This document shows, piece by piece, positions 12,778 to 23,625 of a DNA stretch of 64,000 nucleotides. Source of the DNA: Rahnella laticis (GTDB lineage: Bacteria > Pseudomonadota > Gammaproteobacteria > Enterobacterales > Enterobacteriaceae); the NCBI RefSeq assembly GCF_015644585.1, contig NZ_JADOBI010000014.1:1-64000 (forward strand), given 5' to 3'. The notes under the pieces are model-generated. The model was not told where the DNA came from, searched no databases, and saw nothing but the letters and a program-made list of their open reading frames with translations. The position numbers were made by a program, and so were the translations under genes. Positions within the stretch are counted from its first letter, which is position 1. Each line of letters begins with the position of its first letter.

Positions 12778-13545
12778 TTACGCAGGCTGATCCGGATCAG
12801 CTTCGCTATCGACATCAGCACGACGACGGCCACCCACATAGAAACGGGCAAAGAACACGCCGATTTCAAACAGCAGGTACATCGGAATGGCCAGCAGCGT
12901 CTGAGAGAAAACGTCCGGCGGCGTTAACAACATACCGACGACGAAAGCGCCGACTAACACATAGGGGCGCTTTTTCTTCAGATCTTCCGGTGTGGTTACG
13001 CCACTCCAGCACAGTAAAACAATCGCAATCGGCACTTCGAAGGACACGCCAAACGCCATAAACAGCGCCATCACGAAATCGAGATAGTTGTTGATGTCGG
13101 TGGCTATCTGAACACCAGCGGGCGCGGTTTTCGCAAAGAACGCAAATGCCAGCGGGAAGACGACAAAGTACGCAAAAGCCACGCCGAGATAGAATAACGC
13201 GGAGCTTGAGAACAACAGCGGCATCATCAGACGACGTTCATGTTTGTACAGCGCAGGCGCTACAAACGCCCAGACCTGATACAAAATAAACGGCGCAGAA
13301 AGAAATACCGAGACAATCATCGTCAGCTTGATGGGCGTAAAGAACGGCGATGCGACGTCAGTCGCAATCATGCTCGCGCCCATCGGCATCTGTTTGATCA
13401 GCGGAGAAGCGACCAGCTGGTAGATATCATTGGCAAAATAAACCAGTGCCAGGAACACCACGATAATGCAGATAATGGCATTCAGCAGACGCTTACGCAG
13501 CTCAATAAGATGGCTGATAAGTGGTTGAGTATCTTCAACAGCCAT
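12778..13545 (-). CDS. tatC: Sec-independent protein translocase TatC
   Basis: TatC is the six-helix core of the twin-arginine translocase and binds RR signal peptides together with TatB. The 255-aa sequence has six hydrophobic segments and a conserved cytoplasmic N terminus ([13 protein letters not shown]). The first periplasmic loop has the SPFFTPIKL segment, followed by [13 protein letters not shown]. The C-terminal tail is charged ([18 protein letters not shown]). It starts 2 bp after the tatB stop in the tatABC operon. Confidence 0.96.
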   Translation of the reverse strand: MAVEDTQPLISHLIELRKRLLNAIICIIVVFLALVYFANDIYQLVASPLIKQMPMGASMIATDVASPFFTPIKLTMIVSVFLSAPFILYQVWAFVAPALYKHERRLMMPLLFSSSALFYLGVAFAYFVVFPLAFAFFAKTAPAGVQIATDINNYLDFVMALFMAFGVSFEVPIAIVLLCWSGVTTPEDLKKKRPYVLVGAFVVGMLLTPPDVFSQTLLAIPMYLLFEIGVFFARFYVGGRRRADVDSEADPDQPA

Positions 13546-13547
13546 GT

Positions 13548-14225
13548 TTAACGCTCACCTGTTGTTTGAGTTGATGAAACCGGTTTTACCGGTACTGCGG
13601 GTTCAGCAACAGGGGCTTCAGCGGCGACAGGTTTCATCACGGGCGCAGAGGCAACAGAAGGCTCGGCAACCGTTGATTCTGTTACCGAAGGCTCCGCAGA
13701 AGCGGCCAGCGTTTCAGCATGTTCTGCTGCTGCATGCGCCGTCTTATTGGAGGCCAGCGCAGCATCAACGGCACTTTGCGGTGCGGAAACAGGCGCGGAG
13801 GCGACTTTCTCAGCCGTGGCCGGAGAAATACCTGCATCATGATGCGCTTCGGCTTCATCCAGAACCGGGTTGTGGATGGTGTTGCCTTCAGCTTTGGCGT
13901 TTTCGACAGCTTTCTCCGCAGGGTTCAGCCCTGAGTTGATCGACTGCTTCATAGACTCTGCCGCTTCTTTCAGCTCATCCATAGACGCTTTGATTTCTGG
14001 CGTTAAATTCTTCAGGCCGGCTTCTTCAGCTTTTTTCAGGCTGTCCTGCAATTCCTGAAGTTTCAGTTCCTGCGAAAGCTCGCTTTGAACAGAGGCCGCC
14101 ATGGCACGCAGTGTGCGGATCCAGCCTGCTACTGTTCTTACTGCTACAGGTAAACGCTCCGGCCCAAGGACTACCAGGCCAATCACCAATACCAGCAGCA
14201 GTTCACTAAATCCAATATCGAACAC
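13548..14225 (-). CDS. tatB: Sec-independent protein translocase TatB
   Basis: TatB forms the substrate receptor with TatC. The single N-terminal membrane helix is in [20 protein letters not shown], followed by the GPERLP hinge and an amphipathic helix. The C-terminal half, roughly residues 110-225, is a low-complexity Ala/Pro/Val/Glu tail, which makes the protein (225 aa) considerably longer than E. coli TatB (171 aa). The tail is typically variable. tatA lies 3 bp upstream and tatC 2 bp downstream. Confidence 0.95.
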   Translation of the reverse strand: MFDIGFSELLLVLVIGLVVLGPERLPVAVRTVAGWIRTLRAMAASVQSELSQELKLQELQDSLKKAEEAGLKNLTPEIKASMDELKEAAESMKQSINSGLNPAEKAVENAKAEGNTIHNPVLDEAEAHHDAGISPATAEKVASAPVSAPQSAVDAALASNKTAHAAAEHAETLAASAEPSVTESTVAEPSVASAPVMKPVAAEAPVAEPAVPVKPVSSTQTTGER

Positions 14226-14228
14226 GGC

Positions 14229-14495
14229 TTATACCTGCTCTTTGTTTTGGCTCTTGGTTTCATCTGCCTTGGCTGCTGGCTTGCTTTCAACAGACTTAGC
14301 GATGAAATCAGCATCAGAAGCAGAAGTGTCAGCATCTTTGTTAGTTTTCTGGCCTTCATCATCGCTCATGGCTTTTTTAAAGCCTTTGATGGAAGCACCC
14401 AGATCAGAACCCAGACCGCGCAGTTTCTTAGTACCGAACAGCAGTACCACGAGTACAACGAGAATCAGGATTTTTGTAATACTAATACCACCCAT
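14229..14495 (-). CDS. tatA: Sec-independent protein translocase TatA
   Basis: TatA multimerises to form the protein-conducting patch of the Tat system. The start at 14495 ([11 protein letters not shown]) is chosen because GAGGTGA lies 6 bp upstream and it matches the E. coli N terminus; the frame extends 10 codons further. It has one N-terminal helix, the [14 protein letters not shown] hinge and amphipathic helix, FKKAMSDDE, and a soluble polar tail ending KEQV as in E. coli. It is 88 aa and is the first gene of tatABCD. Confidence 0.95.
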   Translation of the reverse strand: MGGISITKILILVVLVVLLFGTKKLRGLGSDLGASIKGFKKAMSDDEGQKTNKDADTSASDADFIAKSVESKPAAKADETKSQNKEQV

Positions 14496-14567
14496 TATTT
14501 TCACCTCAATAGGAAGGAACGACATTCATTGCCGTTCGCAAACGGCATTCAAGTTAACGCAAAGTAT

Positions 14568-16199
14568 TCAGCTGGCGCGTTTCCATCCAATCAACCAGGA
14601 AATTGCACCCGCAGCCATCAGGCATGCCGGATAAACCTTAACATCGCCCAACAGTAAAAGAGTTCCGCTCAGCAGCAGCGTCGCACCAATCCCCAGAAGA
14701 TAACGAGACTGGCCCTGACGGGAACTCTGGTTATGGATCTGGGAGGAAAGCTTCTCAATGTTGTATTGCAACAACTTATGCTGATGCAGGCTCTGGTAAA
14801 CCAGATCCGGCAACTCAGGCATTTTCTCCAGCCAGAACGGCGCACGCTCTTTCAGCGCACGGATCATTGCCGGCAACCCGACCTGATCGCGCACCCAACT
14901 TTCGAGGAAAGGTTTCGCCGTGGTCCACAAATCAAGTTGAGGATAAAGCTGACGTCCGAGACCTTCTACGTACAGCAACGTTTTTTGCAGCAGCACGAGC
15001 TGAGGCTGAACTTCCATATTAAAACGGCGGGCCGTATTAAACAGATTCAACAGCACGTTACCGAAAGAAATTTCGGCCAGCGGTTTCTCAAAAATCGGTT
15101 CGCAAACCGTACGGATAGCGAATTCGAACTCTTCGACGTTGGTATCGCGGGGAACCCAGCCGGAATCGACATGTAATTCAGCCACTTTACGATAATCGCG
15201 GTTAAAGAAAGCGATGAAATTCTCCGCGAGATACCGTTTGTCTTCCTTGTTGAGCGAACCAACTATGCCGCAATCAATGCCTATGTAGCAAGGATCTTCA
15301 GGGGTTTCGTAGCTGACGAAAATATTCCCAGGGTGCATATCGGCATGGAAGAAACTGTCGCGGAAAACCTGGGTGAAGAAAACCTGCACGCCGCGTTCGG
15401 CCAGCAGTTTCATATTGGTGCCCTGTTTCTTCAGCGCTTCAATATCAGAAACCGGGATACCGTAAATACGCTCCATCACCATCAGACGTTCGCTACAGTA
15501 ATCCGGATAAACCTCCGGCACATACAGCATCGGGCTGCCTTCGAAATTACGTCGCAGCTGAATAGCATTCGCCGCTTCGCGCAGTAAATTCAGTTCATCG
15601 AGCAGCGTTTTTTCATATTCGCGTACCACCTCACGGGGGCGCAAACGGCGGCCATCGGGCAACAGAATCGGTAACCAGCCTGCCAGACGCGACATCAGAC
15701 GGATATCCGCCACGATAGTCGGCAAGATATCCGGGCGGATCACTTTGAGAACCACCGGCTTACCGTTTTCTTTCAAAATGGCGGTATGAACCTGAGCAAT
15801 CGAGGCCGAAGCCAGCGGCGTCTGGTCGAACTCATCAAACCAGGTTTCCACCGGACCACCGAGCGCCACTTCAATTTGCTGACGCGCTTTCGCACCATCA
15901 AAAGGCGGAACATGGTCCTGAAGTAAAGCAAGCTGATCGGCAATCTGAGGAGGGAAAAGGTCGCGGCGTGTTGACATCATCTGACCGAACTTGATCCATA
16001 CCGGCCCCAGTTCTTCCAGCGCCATACGCATGCGCTCGCCCAACGGCTTTTCTTTATGACGATTAGGCAACCAGAAAAAAAGATAACGACCAATGCGCAG
16101 CGGCAGCGTTAAGCGGATTTTAGGGATGAGTTCGTCAAGGCCATAGATCAGAAACATGCGGATAATCAGATATAAACGTCGCATTTCCCTTGGCGTCAC
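14568..16199 (-). CDS. ubiB: Ubiquinone biosynthesis regulatory protein kinase UbiB
   Basis: UbiB is an atypical ADCK/COQ8-type kinase-ATPase needed for aerobic ubiquinone synthesis. Motifs in order are KFGQM (KxGQ, near residue 73), the Ala-rich loop [21 protein letters not shown], the catalytic [10 protein letters not shown], and the metal-binding IGIDCGIVG. Two C-terminal hydrophobic segments (residues about 500-540) anchor it to the inner membrane. It is 543 aa and overlaps ubiJ by 4 bp, completing the ubiE-ubiJ-ubiB operon. Confidence 0.96.
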   Translation of the reverse strand: MTPREMRRLYLIIRMFLIYGLDELIPKIRLTLPLRIGRYLFFWLPNRHKEKPLGERMRMALEELGPVWIKFGQMMSTRRDLFPPQIADQLALLQDHVPPFDGAKARQQIEVALGGPVETWFDEFDQTPLASASIAQVHTAILKENGKPVVLKVIRPDILPTIVADIRLMSRLAGWLPILLPDGRRLRPREVVREYEKTLLDELNLLREAANAIQLRRNFEGSPMLYVPEVYPDYCSERLMVMERIYGIPVSDIEALKKQGTNMKLLAERGVQVFFTQVFRDSFFHADMHPGNIFVSYETPEDPCYIGIDCGIVGSLNKEDKRYLAENFIAFFNRDYRKVAELHVDSGWVPRDTNVEEFEFAIRTVCEPIFEKPLAEISFGNVLLNLFNTARRFNMEVQPQLVLLQKTLLYVEGLGRQLYPQLDLWTTAKPFLESWVRDQVGLPAMIRALKERAPFWLEKMPELPDLVYQSLHQHKLLQYNIEKLSSQIHNQSSRQGQSRYLLGIGATLLLSGTLLLLGDVKVYPACLMAAGAISWLIGWKRAS

Positions 16200-16816
16200 G
16201 GTTTACCCTCCAGTTTTTCGATACGTTTATCCAGCGCATCCAGCTCGCGCTCCAGCGCAGAAACTTCATCGCTAAACCAGACAACTTCCAGCGGGCCCGG
16301 CGCCATCTTCCACTCTTCGGTCAGCGTCTGAGCCACATAGCTTTGCTGATGCTTCAGACCTTTTTGCAGAAAACGCAAACTTCCCTGAACGGCCTGAGTC
16401 AGGCCCTGAGCCGCGATATCACCGACGTAAGGTGCCAGGAATTCTGCGGGATCCCATTCGGCCATATCGAGCAGAGCGGTCCATTGCTGGACAACCGAAA
16501 TATCACCCTCGACCACCAGCTCACCGCTGCGCATAAGCGGCGATAATTGCTGACGATCGCGCAGTTTATGGAGCACAGAAAGCCGTGTGATAACGGTGCA
16601 ATCCGCCGCACCGTCCCACTGTCCAAGAACATCGATTTTTTGCTCGCTGAACACAAACGTCAGCGGAGCACTCAGTTCCTGCAATTCGACACGTAAAACT
16701 TTACCTGCCAGACGCGTCCGCGCCGCCTTCATGCTGCGATCGCGGAAAAGCAGGTAATTAAGCGGCGTCTCAATGGCGGCAGTCAGTAACGGAGTCAACA
16801 ACATCGGCATGCTCAT
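16196..16816 (-). CDS. ubiJ: Ubiquinone biosynthesis accessory factor UbiJ
   Basis: UbiJ is an SCP2-domain lipid-binding protein that, with UbiK, organises the Ubi metabolon for late steps of ubiquinone synthesis. The start at 16816 ([11 protein letters not shown]) sits one base after the ubiE stop; starts at 16810 or further upstream are possible, so the N terminus is uncertain by a few residues. The SCP2 core includes [14 protein letters not shown] and [21 protein letters not shown]. The C terminus ([20 protein letters not shown]) is a coiled coil. It is about 206 aa. Confidence 0.92.
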   Translation of the reverse strand: MSMPMLLTPLLTAAIETPLNYLLFRDRSMKAARTRLAGKVLRVELQELSAPLTFVFSEQKIDVLGQWDGAADCTVITRLSVLHKLRDRQQLSPLMRSGELVVEGDISVVQQWTALLDMAEWDPAEFLAPYVGDIAAQGLTQAVQGSLRFLQKGLKHQQSYVAQTLTEEWKMAPGPLEVVWFSDEVSALERELDALDKRIEKLEGKP

Positions 16817-16817
16817 A

Positions 16818-17573
16818 TCAGAATTTGAAACCCCGATGCAGCGCAACAATGCCACCGGTCAGGTTGTGATACGTCACATTTTCAAAACCAGCGTCCGCCA
16901 TCATGCCTTTCAGAGTTTCCTGATCAGGATGCATACGGATGGATTCGGCCAGATAGCGATAGCTTTCAGCGTCTTGCGCAACCAGCTCGCCAATGCGCGG
17001 CAAAATATGGAAAGAATAAGTGTCGTAAGCTTTGCTCAGCGGTTTCAAAACCGGTTTGGAGAATTCCAGAACCAACAGACGACCACCCGGCTTGAGCACG
17101 CGGAACATCGAACGCAGCGCTTTTTCTTTTTCAGTCACGTTACGCAGACCGAAAGAAATGGTGATGCAGTCGAAATAATTATCAGGGAAAGGCAGAGCTT
17201 CAGCGTTGGCCTGAACATAATTAACGTTACCCACGATGCCGAGATTACGCAGCTTTTCGCGGCCCATCTTCAGCATGGAGTCGTTAATATCCGCCAGCAC
17301 AACTTCGCCTTTTTCGCCCACCAGACGGGAGAATTTTGCGGTCAGGTCGCCGGTGCCACCAGCCAGATCCAACACACGCTGGCCCTGACGCACACCGCTG
17401 CAATCAATGGTGAAACGTTTCCAGATGCGATGAATACCGAAAGACATCAGGTCATTCATCAGATCATATTTTGCCGCAACGGAATGGAAGACTTCCGCCA
17501 CCATTTCCTGCTTCTCATCTTTGGCTACTGTACGAAAACCGAAATGGGTGGTTTCCTGCGTCTGCTTTTCCAT
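16818..17573 (-). CDS. ubiE: Ubiquinone/menaquinone biosynthesis C-methyltransferase
   Basis: UbiE is the S-adenosylmethionine-dependent C-methyltransferase acting in both ubiquinone and menaquinone synthesis. The SAM-binding loop is [13 protein letters not shown] near residue 67, with later motifs [17 protein letters not shown] and [15 protein letters not shown]. The 251-aa length equals that of E. coli. It is the first gene of the ubiEJB operon and is 147 bp downstream of rmuC on the same strand. Confidence 0.96.
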   Translation of the reverse strand: MEKQTQETTHFGFRTVAKDEKQEMVAEVFHSVAAKYDLMNDLMSFGIHRIWKRFTIDCSGVRQGQRVLDLAGGTGDLTAKFSRLVGEKGEVVLADINDSMLKMGREKLRNLGIVGNVNYVQANAEALPFPDNYFDCITISFGLRNVTEKEKALRSMFRVLKPGGRLLVLEFSKPVLKPLSKAYDTYSFHILPRIGELVAQDAESYRYLAESIRMHPDQETLKGMMADAGFENVTYHNLTGGIVALHRGFKF

Positions 17574-17720
17574 TATTTATGCCTGCTATTTCAGTCAAAC
17601 TCTTGGGGAGAAGTGTACCAGAACCCGTTAGAAAGCCCCATCACCGATGGTGATTCAACATATTGCAAAGATTCACTTATTGAATCAGTCCGACACAGTG
17701 GAAACCTTTGCCAGCTTTAA

Positions 17721-19241
17721 TTATTCACGCGGGTTCAGCGCCTGTTCTTCTTCCGCATCAGAGGTATCGGGCAGAGATGCGGTATCTTCCGGTTCATTTT
17801 CCGCTTTCGCTATCTCAGCCAGAGACGGGCTGATAGGCCGTTTAACTTCGACCCCCAGAGCACGGAAACTTTCAACCTGCCCTATAAGATTACCACGGCC
17901 TTGCGTGAGTTTATTCATCGCTGAGCGATAACTTCCCTGCGCTTTGTCGAGGCTTTGTCCCATCGACTCCATGTCATCCACGAACAACCGCAACTTGTCA
18001 TACAAACGGGCAGCGCGGTCGGCAATGCGTTTAGCGTTCTGGCTCTGATGCTCATAGCGCCATAAATTACTGATTGTACGCAAAGCCACCAGCAGCGTGG
18101 TCGGGCTAACAAGCATAATATTGTGACGCAGTGCTTCGCTGATCAATTCTGGCTCCCGGTCGATAGCCAGTAAAAAAGCAGGCTCAACGGGGATAAACAT
18201 CAGGACGTAATCAAGGCTGCGCAAACCGGGAAGCTGCTGATAATCTTTACGGCCCAGCAGGCGGATATGGCCGCGAACAGACGCGATATGCTCATTCAGC
18301 GCCGCTTCACGTTCGCTGTCATCTTCACTGTTGAAGTAACGCTCGTAAGCCACCAGCGTCATCTTCGCGTCGATCACTACGTCTTTATTCTGCGGCAGAC
18401 GCACCACCACATCGGGCTGCATTCGGCTGTTCGTATCGACCTGAACGCTGACCTGCGTCTGATATTCGTAACCTTCGCGCAGGCCGGACGCCTCCAGCAC
18501 GCGGCTGAGCACCACTTCGCCCCAGTTCCCCTGCGTTTTATTATCGCCTTTCAGCGCTTTGGTGAGGTTCACCGCTTCGCGCGCCATCTCAACGTTCAGC
18601 TGTTGCAGGTTACGGATTTCGTGCGCCAGCGTGTGACGTTCACGGGCTTCCTGACCAAAACTGTCCTGCACCTGACGGCGGAAACCATCAAGCTGCTCGC
18701 GCAACGGCAGCAGAAGTTTGTCGAGGCTTTGCTTGTTCTGTTCGTCGGCCCGGCGACCATTTTGTTCAAAAATACGGTTGGCCAGATTTTCAAACTGGCT
18801 GCTCAGGCGCTGTTCGCTGTTGATCAGCAGGCGCTGTTTGTCTTCTGCCGCCATACGCGTTTCGTCCAGCCGCGTAGAAACCTCGCGCAACTCGGCTTCC
18901 TGAGCGCTGTTAATCTCACGCTGGGCGCGTAATTCCTGATTCAGTTGCTCGCATTCATTTTGCCAGTGGGCCAGCAATTGCAACTTTTCCTGGCTGGCTG
19001 CCGCCGCGCTGTGCAATTTGCGCAGCTCAAGTTCCGCTTCACGCATTTGCTGCTGAACGGCTTGTCGCTCATTTTTGTGCGCATCGTTTTCCGCCTTCAC
19101 TTGCTCCAGCGAATGCTCCAGCAACCGGCGCTGTGTTTCGTACTCTGCCTGCTGCTGCTGTTGCCGCAAACTGGCGACCAGCCAGCCGACTAACAGGCCG
19201 ATTATCCCTGCGCCCAGGGCGTACAAAATGCTGATATCCAC
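17721..19241 (-). CDS. rmuC: DNA recombination protein RmuC
   Basis: RmuC limits DNA inversion and recombination at short repeats and has a restriction-nuclease-like domain. The N terminus is a membrane anchor (residues about 5-25, ILYALGAGIIGLLVGWLVA). A long Gln/Glu-rich coiled coil follows to about residue 190. The RmuC domain includes NWGEVVLSRVLEASGL, DVVIDAKMTLVAYERY and VLMFIPVEPAF. The 506-aa length is near the E. coli value. The acidic C-terminal tail is low complexity. Confidence 0.93.
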   Translation of the reverse strand: MDISILYALGAGIIGLLVGWLVASLRQQQQQAEYETQRRLLEHSLEQVKAENDAHKNERQAVQQQMREAELELRKLHSAAAASQEKLQLLAHWQNECEQLNQELRAQREINSAQEAELREVSTRLDETRMAAEDKQRLLINSEQRLSSQFENLANRIFEQNGRRADEQNKQSLDKLLLPLREQLDGFRRQVQDSFGQEARERHTLAHEIRNLQQLNVEMAREAVNLTKALKGDNKTQGNWGEVVLSRVLEASGLREGYEYQTQVSVQVDTNSRMQPDVVVRLPQNKDVVIDAKMTLVAYERYFNSEDDSEREAALNEHIASVRGHIRLLGRKDYQQLPGLRSLDYVLMFIPVEPAFLLAIDREPELISEALRHNIMLVSPTTLLVALRTISNLWRYEHQSQNAKRIADRAARLYDKLRLFVDDMESMGQSLDKAQGSYRSAMNKLTQGRGNLIGQVESFRALGVEVKRPISPSLAEIAKAENEPEDTASLPDTSDAEEEQALNPRE

Positions 19242-19398
19242 GCGTATTCCTTCTTAAAATCACTTGCGGTCACGGTAATAGCAGCCTGTATGGATGTCCA
19301 GTCTATTTTCAGGGGCATGACGCCTTTGCGAGACGTCTTCCAAAAAGGAATTTCTCCCGCCCGCCCCTCTTGAAGACTTCAGCGATACAGCGCAGGAT

Positions 19399-19926
19399 TC
19401 AGAACCAGCGGCTCAGCCATTGGATACCAAAAGCGCCCGGCGCGAGAATGCCGAATGCCCACATCAGTGCGGAGGTTACGTTGGCAATCTGGAAATATTT
19501 CTGCGGCATGCCACAAATCCCCGCAACCAGCGGCACTACGGCGCGAAGCGGGCCAAAGAAACGCCCGATAAATGCGCCCGGCATGCCCCATTTTTCGAAG
19601 AATGCATGCCCGCGAACCAGCATTTGCGGATGGCGCGAGAACGGCCAGAAATTCCCGACGCGATCCTGAAAATGCGCGCCGACCCAGTAAGAAAGCCAGT
19701 CGCCGAAGAATGCACCGGCCGCCGCCGCCGCCCATATCGGCCAGAACGGAATACCGGTTTCACCAATCAGCGCACCCAACCCTAACAGAATAAAAGTGGC
19801 CGGAAGGAGCAGCGATAAAAACGCCAGAGATTCGCCAAAAGCGAGGAAGAACACGATCGGCGCAGCCCATACCTGATGCGCGCGGATAAAGGTCGTTGTG
19901 TAATCCAGAAGGTCGTGAACAGTCAA
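19399..19926 (-). CDS. DedA family membrane protein
   Basis: This 175-aa protein has several hydrophobic segments and the DedA/VTT hallmarks: an N-terminal re-entrant region with FGESLAFLSLLLPATFILL, then GDWLSYWVGAHF, and the basic motif GRFFGPLRAVVPLVAGICGM. DedA proteins are inner-membrane transporters involved in lipid-carrier flipping and membrane homeostasis; the exact substrate here cannot be read from sequence. E. coli has no dedA-type gene between rmuC and udp. It lies about 157 bp upstream of rmuC and after the udp terminator. Confidence 0.88.
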   Translation of the reverse strand: MTVHDLLDYTTTFIRAHQVWAAPIVFFLAFGESLAFLSLLLPATFILLGLGALIGETGIPFWPIWAAAAAGAFFGDWLSYWVGAHFQDRVGNFWPFSRHPQMLVRGHAFFEKWGMPGAFIGRFFGPLRAVVPLVAGICGMPQKYFQIANVTSALMWAFGILAPGAFGIQWLSRWF

Positions 19927-20063
19927 AAAGCAGTTCCTTTTGTCAGCGGTTTTGTGTCAGCAGGTTTTTATCCGCAGTTCTTTATCAGCAGTTAAATAGC
20001 CGGATTGATAAATTATTCCAGACACTTTACTAACACGACCTTAACAGATCTGATTATCGGGGC

Positions 20064-20091
20064 AAAAAAATGGGCCGCCAGAGGCAGCCCA
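20064..20091 (-). terminator. udp terminator
   Basis: On the minus strand TGGGCTGCC, loop TCT, GGCGGCCCA (one G-U pair) is followed by seven T. It lies about 30 bp downstream of the udp stop and fits a Rho-independent terminator. Confidence 0.85.
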
Positions 20092-20120
20092 CAGATGTGA
20101 TGTGTTTGTTATAGTATTTT

Positions 20121-20882
20121 TTAGATCAGGCGACGGGCGGCTTCTACAACGATTTTCACCGCGTGGCTTTCGGTCTTTTTCATCGTTTCCGCGTCAGGAA
20201 TTTCCTGCTGCGTGCGGTTTACGATAACACCGGCAACCATACCTGCACGCAGGCCCTGGCTTGCACACATGGTCAGCAGTGTGGCGGATTCCATTTCGTA
20301 GTTCATCACGCCCATTTCCTGCCACTCTTTCATCGATTCTTTGAAGCGACGAACAACACGGCCAGAGAAGGTGTCGTAACGTTCCTGACCCGGATAGAAG
20401 GTGTCAGAAGACGCGGTTACGCCGATGTGCGTTGCAGCGCCAACAGATTCTGCCGCCGCGACCAGCGCCGTGGTACAGGCGAAATCAGCGACAGCCGGGA
20501 ATTCCATCGGTGCAAAGTGCAGGCTCGCACCATCAAGGCGAACAGCAGCCGTCGTGACCAGAACATCGCCCACATTGATGTGCGGCTGAATAGCGCCGGT
20601 CGTACCCACGCGCAGGAAAGTCCGGATACCCAGCTGTGCCAGCTCTTCCACCGCGATGGACGTAGACGGGCCACCGATACCGGTTGAACAAACGATCACA
20701 GATTTGCCGTCAAGCTCAGCACGCCATGAGGTAAATTCGCGATGAGAAGCCAGACGCACCGGGTTCTCCATCAGTTTGGCAATTTTCTCCACGCGCTCAG
20801 GGTCGCCGGGAACAATCGCCAGCGTGGCACCGTTTAAATCTTTTTTGGCCAGGCCAAGGTGGAAAACTTCAGGCTGAGACAT
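20121..20882 (-). CDS. udp: Uridine phosphorylase
   Basis: Udp cleaves uridine with phosphate to uracil and ribose-1-phosphate in pyrimidine salvage. The start at 20882 ([11 protein letters not shown]) has GAGGAG 7 bp upstream and gives 253 aa, exactly the E. coli length; the frame opens 9 codons earlier without support. Phosphate- and ribose-binding motifs include [21 protein letters not shown] and [14 protein letters not shown]. The upstream region has paired CRP sites, pointing to CRP/CytR control as in E. coli. Confidence 0.96.
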   Translation of the reverse strand: MSQPEVFHLGLAKKDLNGATLAIVPGDPERVEKIAKLMENPVRLASHREFTSWRAELDGKSVIVCSTGIGGPSTSIAVEELAQLGIRTFLRVGTTGAIQPHINVGDVLVTTAAVRLDGASLHFAPMEFPAVADFACTTALVAAAESVGAATHIGVTASSDTFYPGQERYDTFSGRVVRRFKESMKEWQEMGVMNYEMESATLLTMCASQGLRAGMVAGVIVNRTQQEIPDAETMKKTESHAVKIVVEAARRLI

Positions 20883-20934
20883 AACAAACTCCTCTGTAAG
20901 TAAGGTCATTTATTGGCAGGAGGAACACCCGGCA

Positions 20935-20977
20935 ACTGTACTGAACATTGTGACGTTATTTCGTGACGGCAGTCACT
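20935..20977 (-). promoter_or_regulatory. udp promoter with proximal CRP site
   Basis: The CRP-like site CGTGA-CGGCAG-TCACT (20962-20977) is centred at 20969.5. On the minus strand the -10 candidate TACAGT (plus 20935-20940) would give a start near 20928. The CRP centre would therefore be at about -41.5, a class II position. There is no good -35, as expected of an activator-dependent promoter. Confidence 0.75.
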
Positions 20978-21002
20978 ATGATGTAACAACAAGAATTACG
21001 CA

Positions 21003-21040
21003 TACATTTAATTTGTGACATAAATCACAAATTAAATGTA
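21003..21040. promoter_or_regulatory. Distal CRP site inside a 38-bp palindrome
   Basis: The core TGTGA-CATAAA-TCACA (21014-21029) is a perfect CRP half-site pair. The symmetry extends to 16-bp perfect arms (21003-21018 and 21025-21040) around the 6-bp spacer. Its centre is exactly 52 bp from the proximal CRP site, the spacing at which CytR binds cooperatively between two CRP dimers in E. coli deoP2 and udp. Confidence 0.8.
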
Positions 21041-21108
21041 TTACGCCGAAATTTTAAGCAGACTGATGCTTTGCAGGATGAAGTATTTTCCCGAACGGAG
21101 AAATAAAA

Positions 21109-21147
21109 GCAGGCGTTGCCATATCACTGATGAATGACGCCGCCTGC
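21109..21147 (-). terminator. Probable katE terminator
   Basis: On the minus strand GCAGGCG and CGCCTGC form a 7-bp stem with a 25-nt loop, followed by TTTTATTT. The long loop makes it weaker than the other terminators in this window. It lies 25 bp after the katE stop. Confidence 0.5.
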
Positions 21148-21171
21148 CGGTGAGGCTGATTAAAATTCAAC

Positions 21172-23454
21172 TCAGGCCGGAACGGCTCCGGCTGCCGCAC
21201 TGCGCGACCAGACGCGATGTTTTGCCATTTCTTTCAGGAACGCTTTCAGTAATTTTCCTTCCGCCTTTTCGCCTTCGATAATCCCGTCCTCCGGTACGTC
21301 ATCCGTCAGCCCCAGCAGCGGTTTAAAGCGACGGGCGTCTCCGCTCAGCCCGATAACTTTCAGATGTTTATAGGCTTCAAGCACGTAATGGCGGGAATCA
21401 CCGTTCATCAGCAAAGCATCGATGTGGCCGTGAGGCACAATAACGGCGTCCACGGTAATGGACGGCGAACCGGCAAACGTGGCATCTACCGGCAATGTCG
21501 AACCATCATCGGCAATTACATTTCCCAGATGGCTGGCCAGAAGTTTGGGATGAACGCCCGCTGCCTGAAGCGCCTGCAAAGTTTCCAGCACATCTGCAGC
21601 ATTCACGCCTTCGCCCAGCAGCACCGCCACCTGACGCCCTTTTATCGTCCCTTTTCCGCTGGCGTACAAACTCAGTGACGGATCTGCTTCCAGGCCATTA
21701 ACCGGTTTCGGAGGCTTAACCTTTCTCGTTTGCGCCGAAAGTGTAATGCCCAGATTTTTCGCGACGATCGCCGCCAGAGTCTGGTCAACGTGCGCCAGCA
21801 AATCCACCACGCGTTCGCGAATATACGGCCGTACCACTTTGGATAACTCAAAGGAGAATGCCCCGGCGATATGGTCCTGCTCTACTGGCGTCTGACTCAG
21901 CCAGAACAGCCGCGGATGCGCATAGTATTCTGCAAATGATTCACTTCGCTGCCGGATTTTTTCAGCATCAATACGCTCAGGGTAACTTTCAAATCCGCCT
22001 CCGGACGCAGCCGGTGGCGTTTCTCGCGGCCAGTTATTGTTGATGGAATTCGGCTCGTAATTAGCCGGATTGGTATCGACATCCTGTCGGTGCATCCCGT
22101 CGCGCTGAAAATTATGGTACGGACAGGTTGGCCGGTTAATCGGGATTTCATGGAAATTCGGCCCGCCCAGACGGCTGATTTGCGTATCGGTATAGGAGAA
22201 CAGACGCCCCTGCAACAGCGGGTCATTTGTAAAATCAATGCCGGGCACAACGTGTCCCGGGTGGAAAGCGACCTGCTCGGTTTCCGCGAAATAGTTGTCC
22301 GGGTTACGGTTAAGCACCATTTTCCCGACAAGCTCCACCGGCACCAGTTTTTCAGGGATCAGCTTGGTCGGGTCAAGCAAATCGAAATCAAACCTGAATT
22401 CGTCCTCTTCCGGGATCAGCTGAACGCCCAGTTCATATTCGGGATAATCGCCGGCTTCGATGGCTTCCCACAAATCGCGCCGGTGGAAATCGGCATCTTT
22501 CCCTGCCAGTTTCTGCGCCTCGTCCCATAACAGAGAAGCCTTACCCGCCAGCGGTTTCCAGTGAAAACGGACAAACGTCGCTTTCCCTTTGGCATTCACA
22601 AAGCGGAAAGTGTGGATCCCGAAACCTTCCATCGTGCGGTAACTGCGCGGAATGCCCCGGTCAGACATCGCCCAAAAAACGTTATGCAGCGTTTCGGGCT
22701 GGAGGGAAACATAGTCCCAGAAAGAGTCATGCGCGCTGGCACCTTGTGGAATTTCGTTGTGCGGCTCGGGTTTTACGGCGTGGACAAAATCAGGAAATTT
22801 ATGGGCATCCTGAATGAAGAAGACCGGCGTGTTATTGCCGACCAGATCATAAATCCCTTCATCGGTATAAAACTTGGTGGCCCAGCCGCGAATATCACGA
22901 ACCGTATCTGCTGACCCTTTCGAGCCCTGCACCGTCGAGAAACGCACAAAGACCGGCGTTATCTTTTTCGGGTCGGAGAGGAAACTGGCTTTTGTGACCG
23001 CTTTCAGGCTGCGGTAAGGCTGGAAATAACCGTGCGCGGCGGCACCGCGCGCATGAACGATACGTTCAGGTATCCGCTCATGGTCAAAATGGGTGATTTT
23101 CTCGCGGAGGATGAAATCTTCCAGCAGTGTCGGCCCCCGGCTGCCGGCTTTCAGCGAGTTCTGGTCATCAGCAATTTTGGTGCCCTGATTGGTGGTCAGA
23201 GGCTGCTTCTCACCATTTTTTCGGTGTCGCTCCAGCGCATCGAGTTTGGCGTTAGTGTTCTCCGGGCTTTTGGCACTGCCGGAGGTGGTCGGTTCTTTGC
23301 CAGGCGGCGTGGGTTGCGGTGAAGCCTGATAAGCACTGTCGGATGGCGCGAGATTGCCCAGGCCGGGTTGAGAAGATTGACTGCCCGTGGCGGGGGCGCG
23401 GCTTACCGGTTTTGGCTCACTTTTCTTGGTCGTTTTAGACGGTGATTTCGACAT
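21172..23454 (-). CDS. katE: Catalase HPII (monofunctional large-subunit catalase)
   Basis: KatE disproportionates hydrogen peroxide and in E. coli is an RpoS-dependent stationary-phase enzyme. The 760-aa sequence has the extended N-terminal arm of HPII (residues 1-110, Ser/Pro/Lys-rich). The distal catalytic His is in [16 protein letters not shown], and the proximal haem ligand Tyr is in [18 protein letters not shown]. The C-terminal flavodoxin-like domain begins near residue 610 ([17 protein letters not shown]). In E. coli katE is far from udp. It sits here between udp and the dienelactone hydrolase gene, transcribed divergently from the latter. Confidence 0.96.
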   Translation of the reverse strand: MSKSPSKTTKKSEPKPVSRAPATGSQSSQPGLGNLAPSDSAYQASPQPTPPGKEPTTSGSAKSPENTNAKLDALERHRKNGEKQPLTTNQGTKIADDQNSLKAGSRGPTLLEDFILREKITHFDHERIPERIVHARGAAAHGYFQPYRSLKAVTKASFLSDPKKITPVFVRFSTVQGSKGSADTVRDIRGWATKFYTDEGIYDLVGNNTPVFFIQDAHKFPDFVHAVKPEPHNEIPQGASAHDSFWDYVSLQPETLHNVFWAMSDRGIPRSYRTMEGFGIHTFRFVNAKGKATFVRFHWKPLAGKASLLWDEAQKLAGKDADFHRRDLWEAIEAGDYPEYELGVQLIPEEDEFRFDFDLLDPTKLIPEKLVPVELVGKMVLNRNPDNYFAETEQVAFHPGHVVPGIDFTNDPLLQGRLFSYTDTQISRLGGPNFHEIPINRPTCPYHNFQRDGMHRQDVDTNPANYEPNSINNNWPRETPPAASGGGFESYPERIDAEKIRQRSESFAEYYAHPRLFWLSQTPVEQDHIAGAFSFELSKVVRPYIRERVVDLLAHVDQTLAAIVAKNLGITLSAQTRKVKPPKPVNGLEADPSLSLYASGKGTIKGRQVAVLLGEGVNAADVLETLQALQAAGVHPKLLASHLGNVIADDGSTLPVDATFAGSPSITVDAVIVPHGHIDALLMNGDSRHYVLEAYKHLKVIGLSGDARRFKPLLGLTDDVPEDGIIEGEKAEGKLLKAFLKEMAKHRVWSRSAAAGAVPA

Positions 23455-23531
23455 TGAACATGACTCCTCATGAAAGATTCGGACGTTCTATGGTTCTTCC
23501 CTGACATATTTCCTGCATAACTTTTAATTAT

Positions 23532-23545
23532 AGAACATCTGTTCT
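23532..23545. promoter_or_regulatory. Palindrome between katE and dlhH
   Basis: AGAACA-TC-TGTTCT is a perfect 14-bp palindrome in the 171-bp divergent region between katE and the hydrolase gene. A candidate plus-strand -10 TATAGT follows at 23570-23575. It could be a shared operator; no known regulator was matched with confidence. Confidence 0.4.
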
Positions 23546-23625
23546 GCCTTGCTGTTCCCGCTTTCGGGCTATAGTTTTAATCCATAGAGCCAGATTTCCG
23601 TATGGACACTTGCATGGAGACCACG

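Noticed and set aside
19331-19338. A perfect single met box AGACGTCT between rmuC and the DedA gene
   Set aside because: MetJ needs at least two adjacent boxes, and no second one is present; neighbours are unrelated to methionine.
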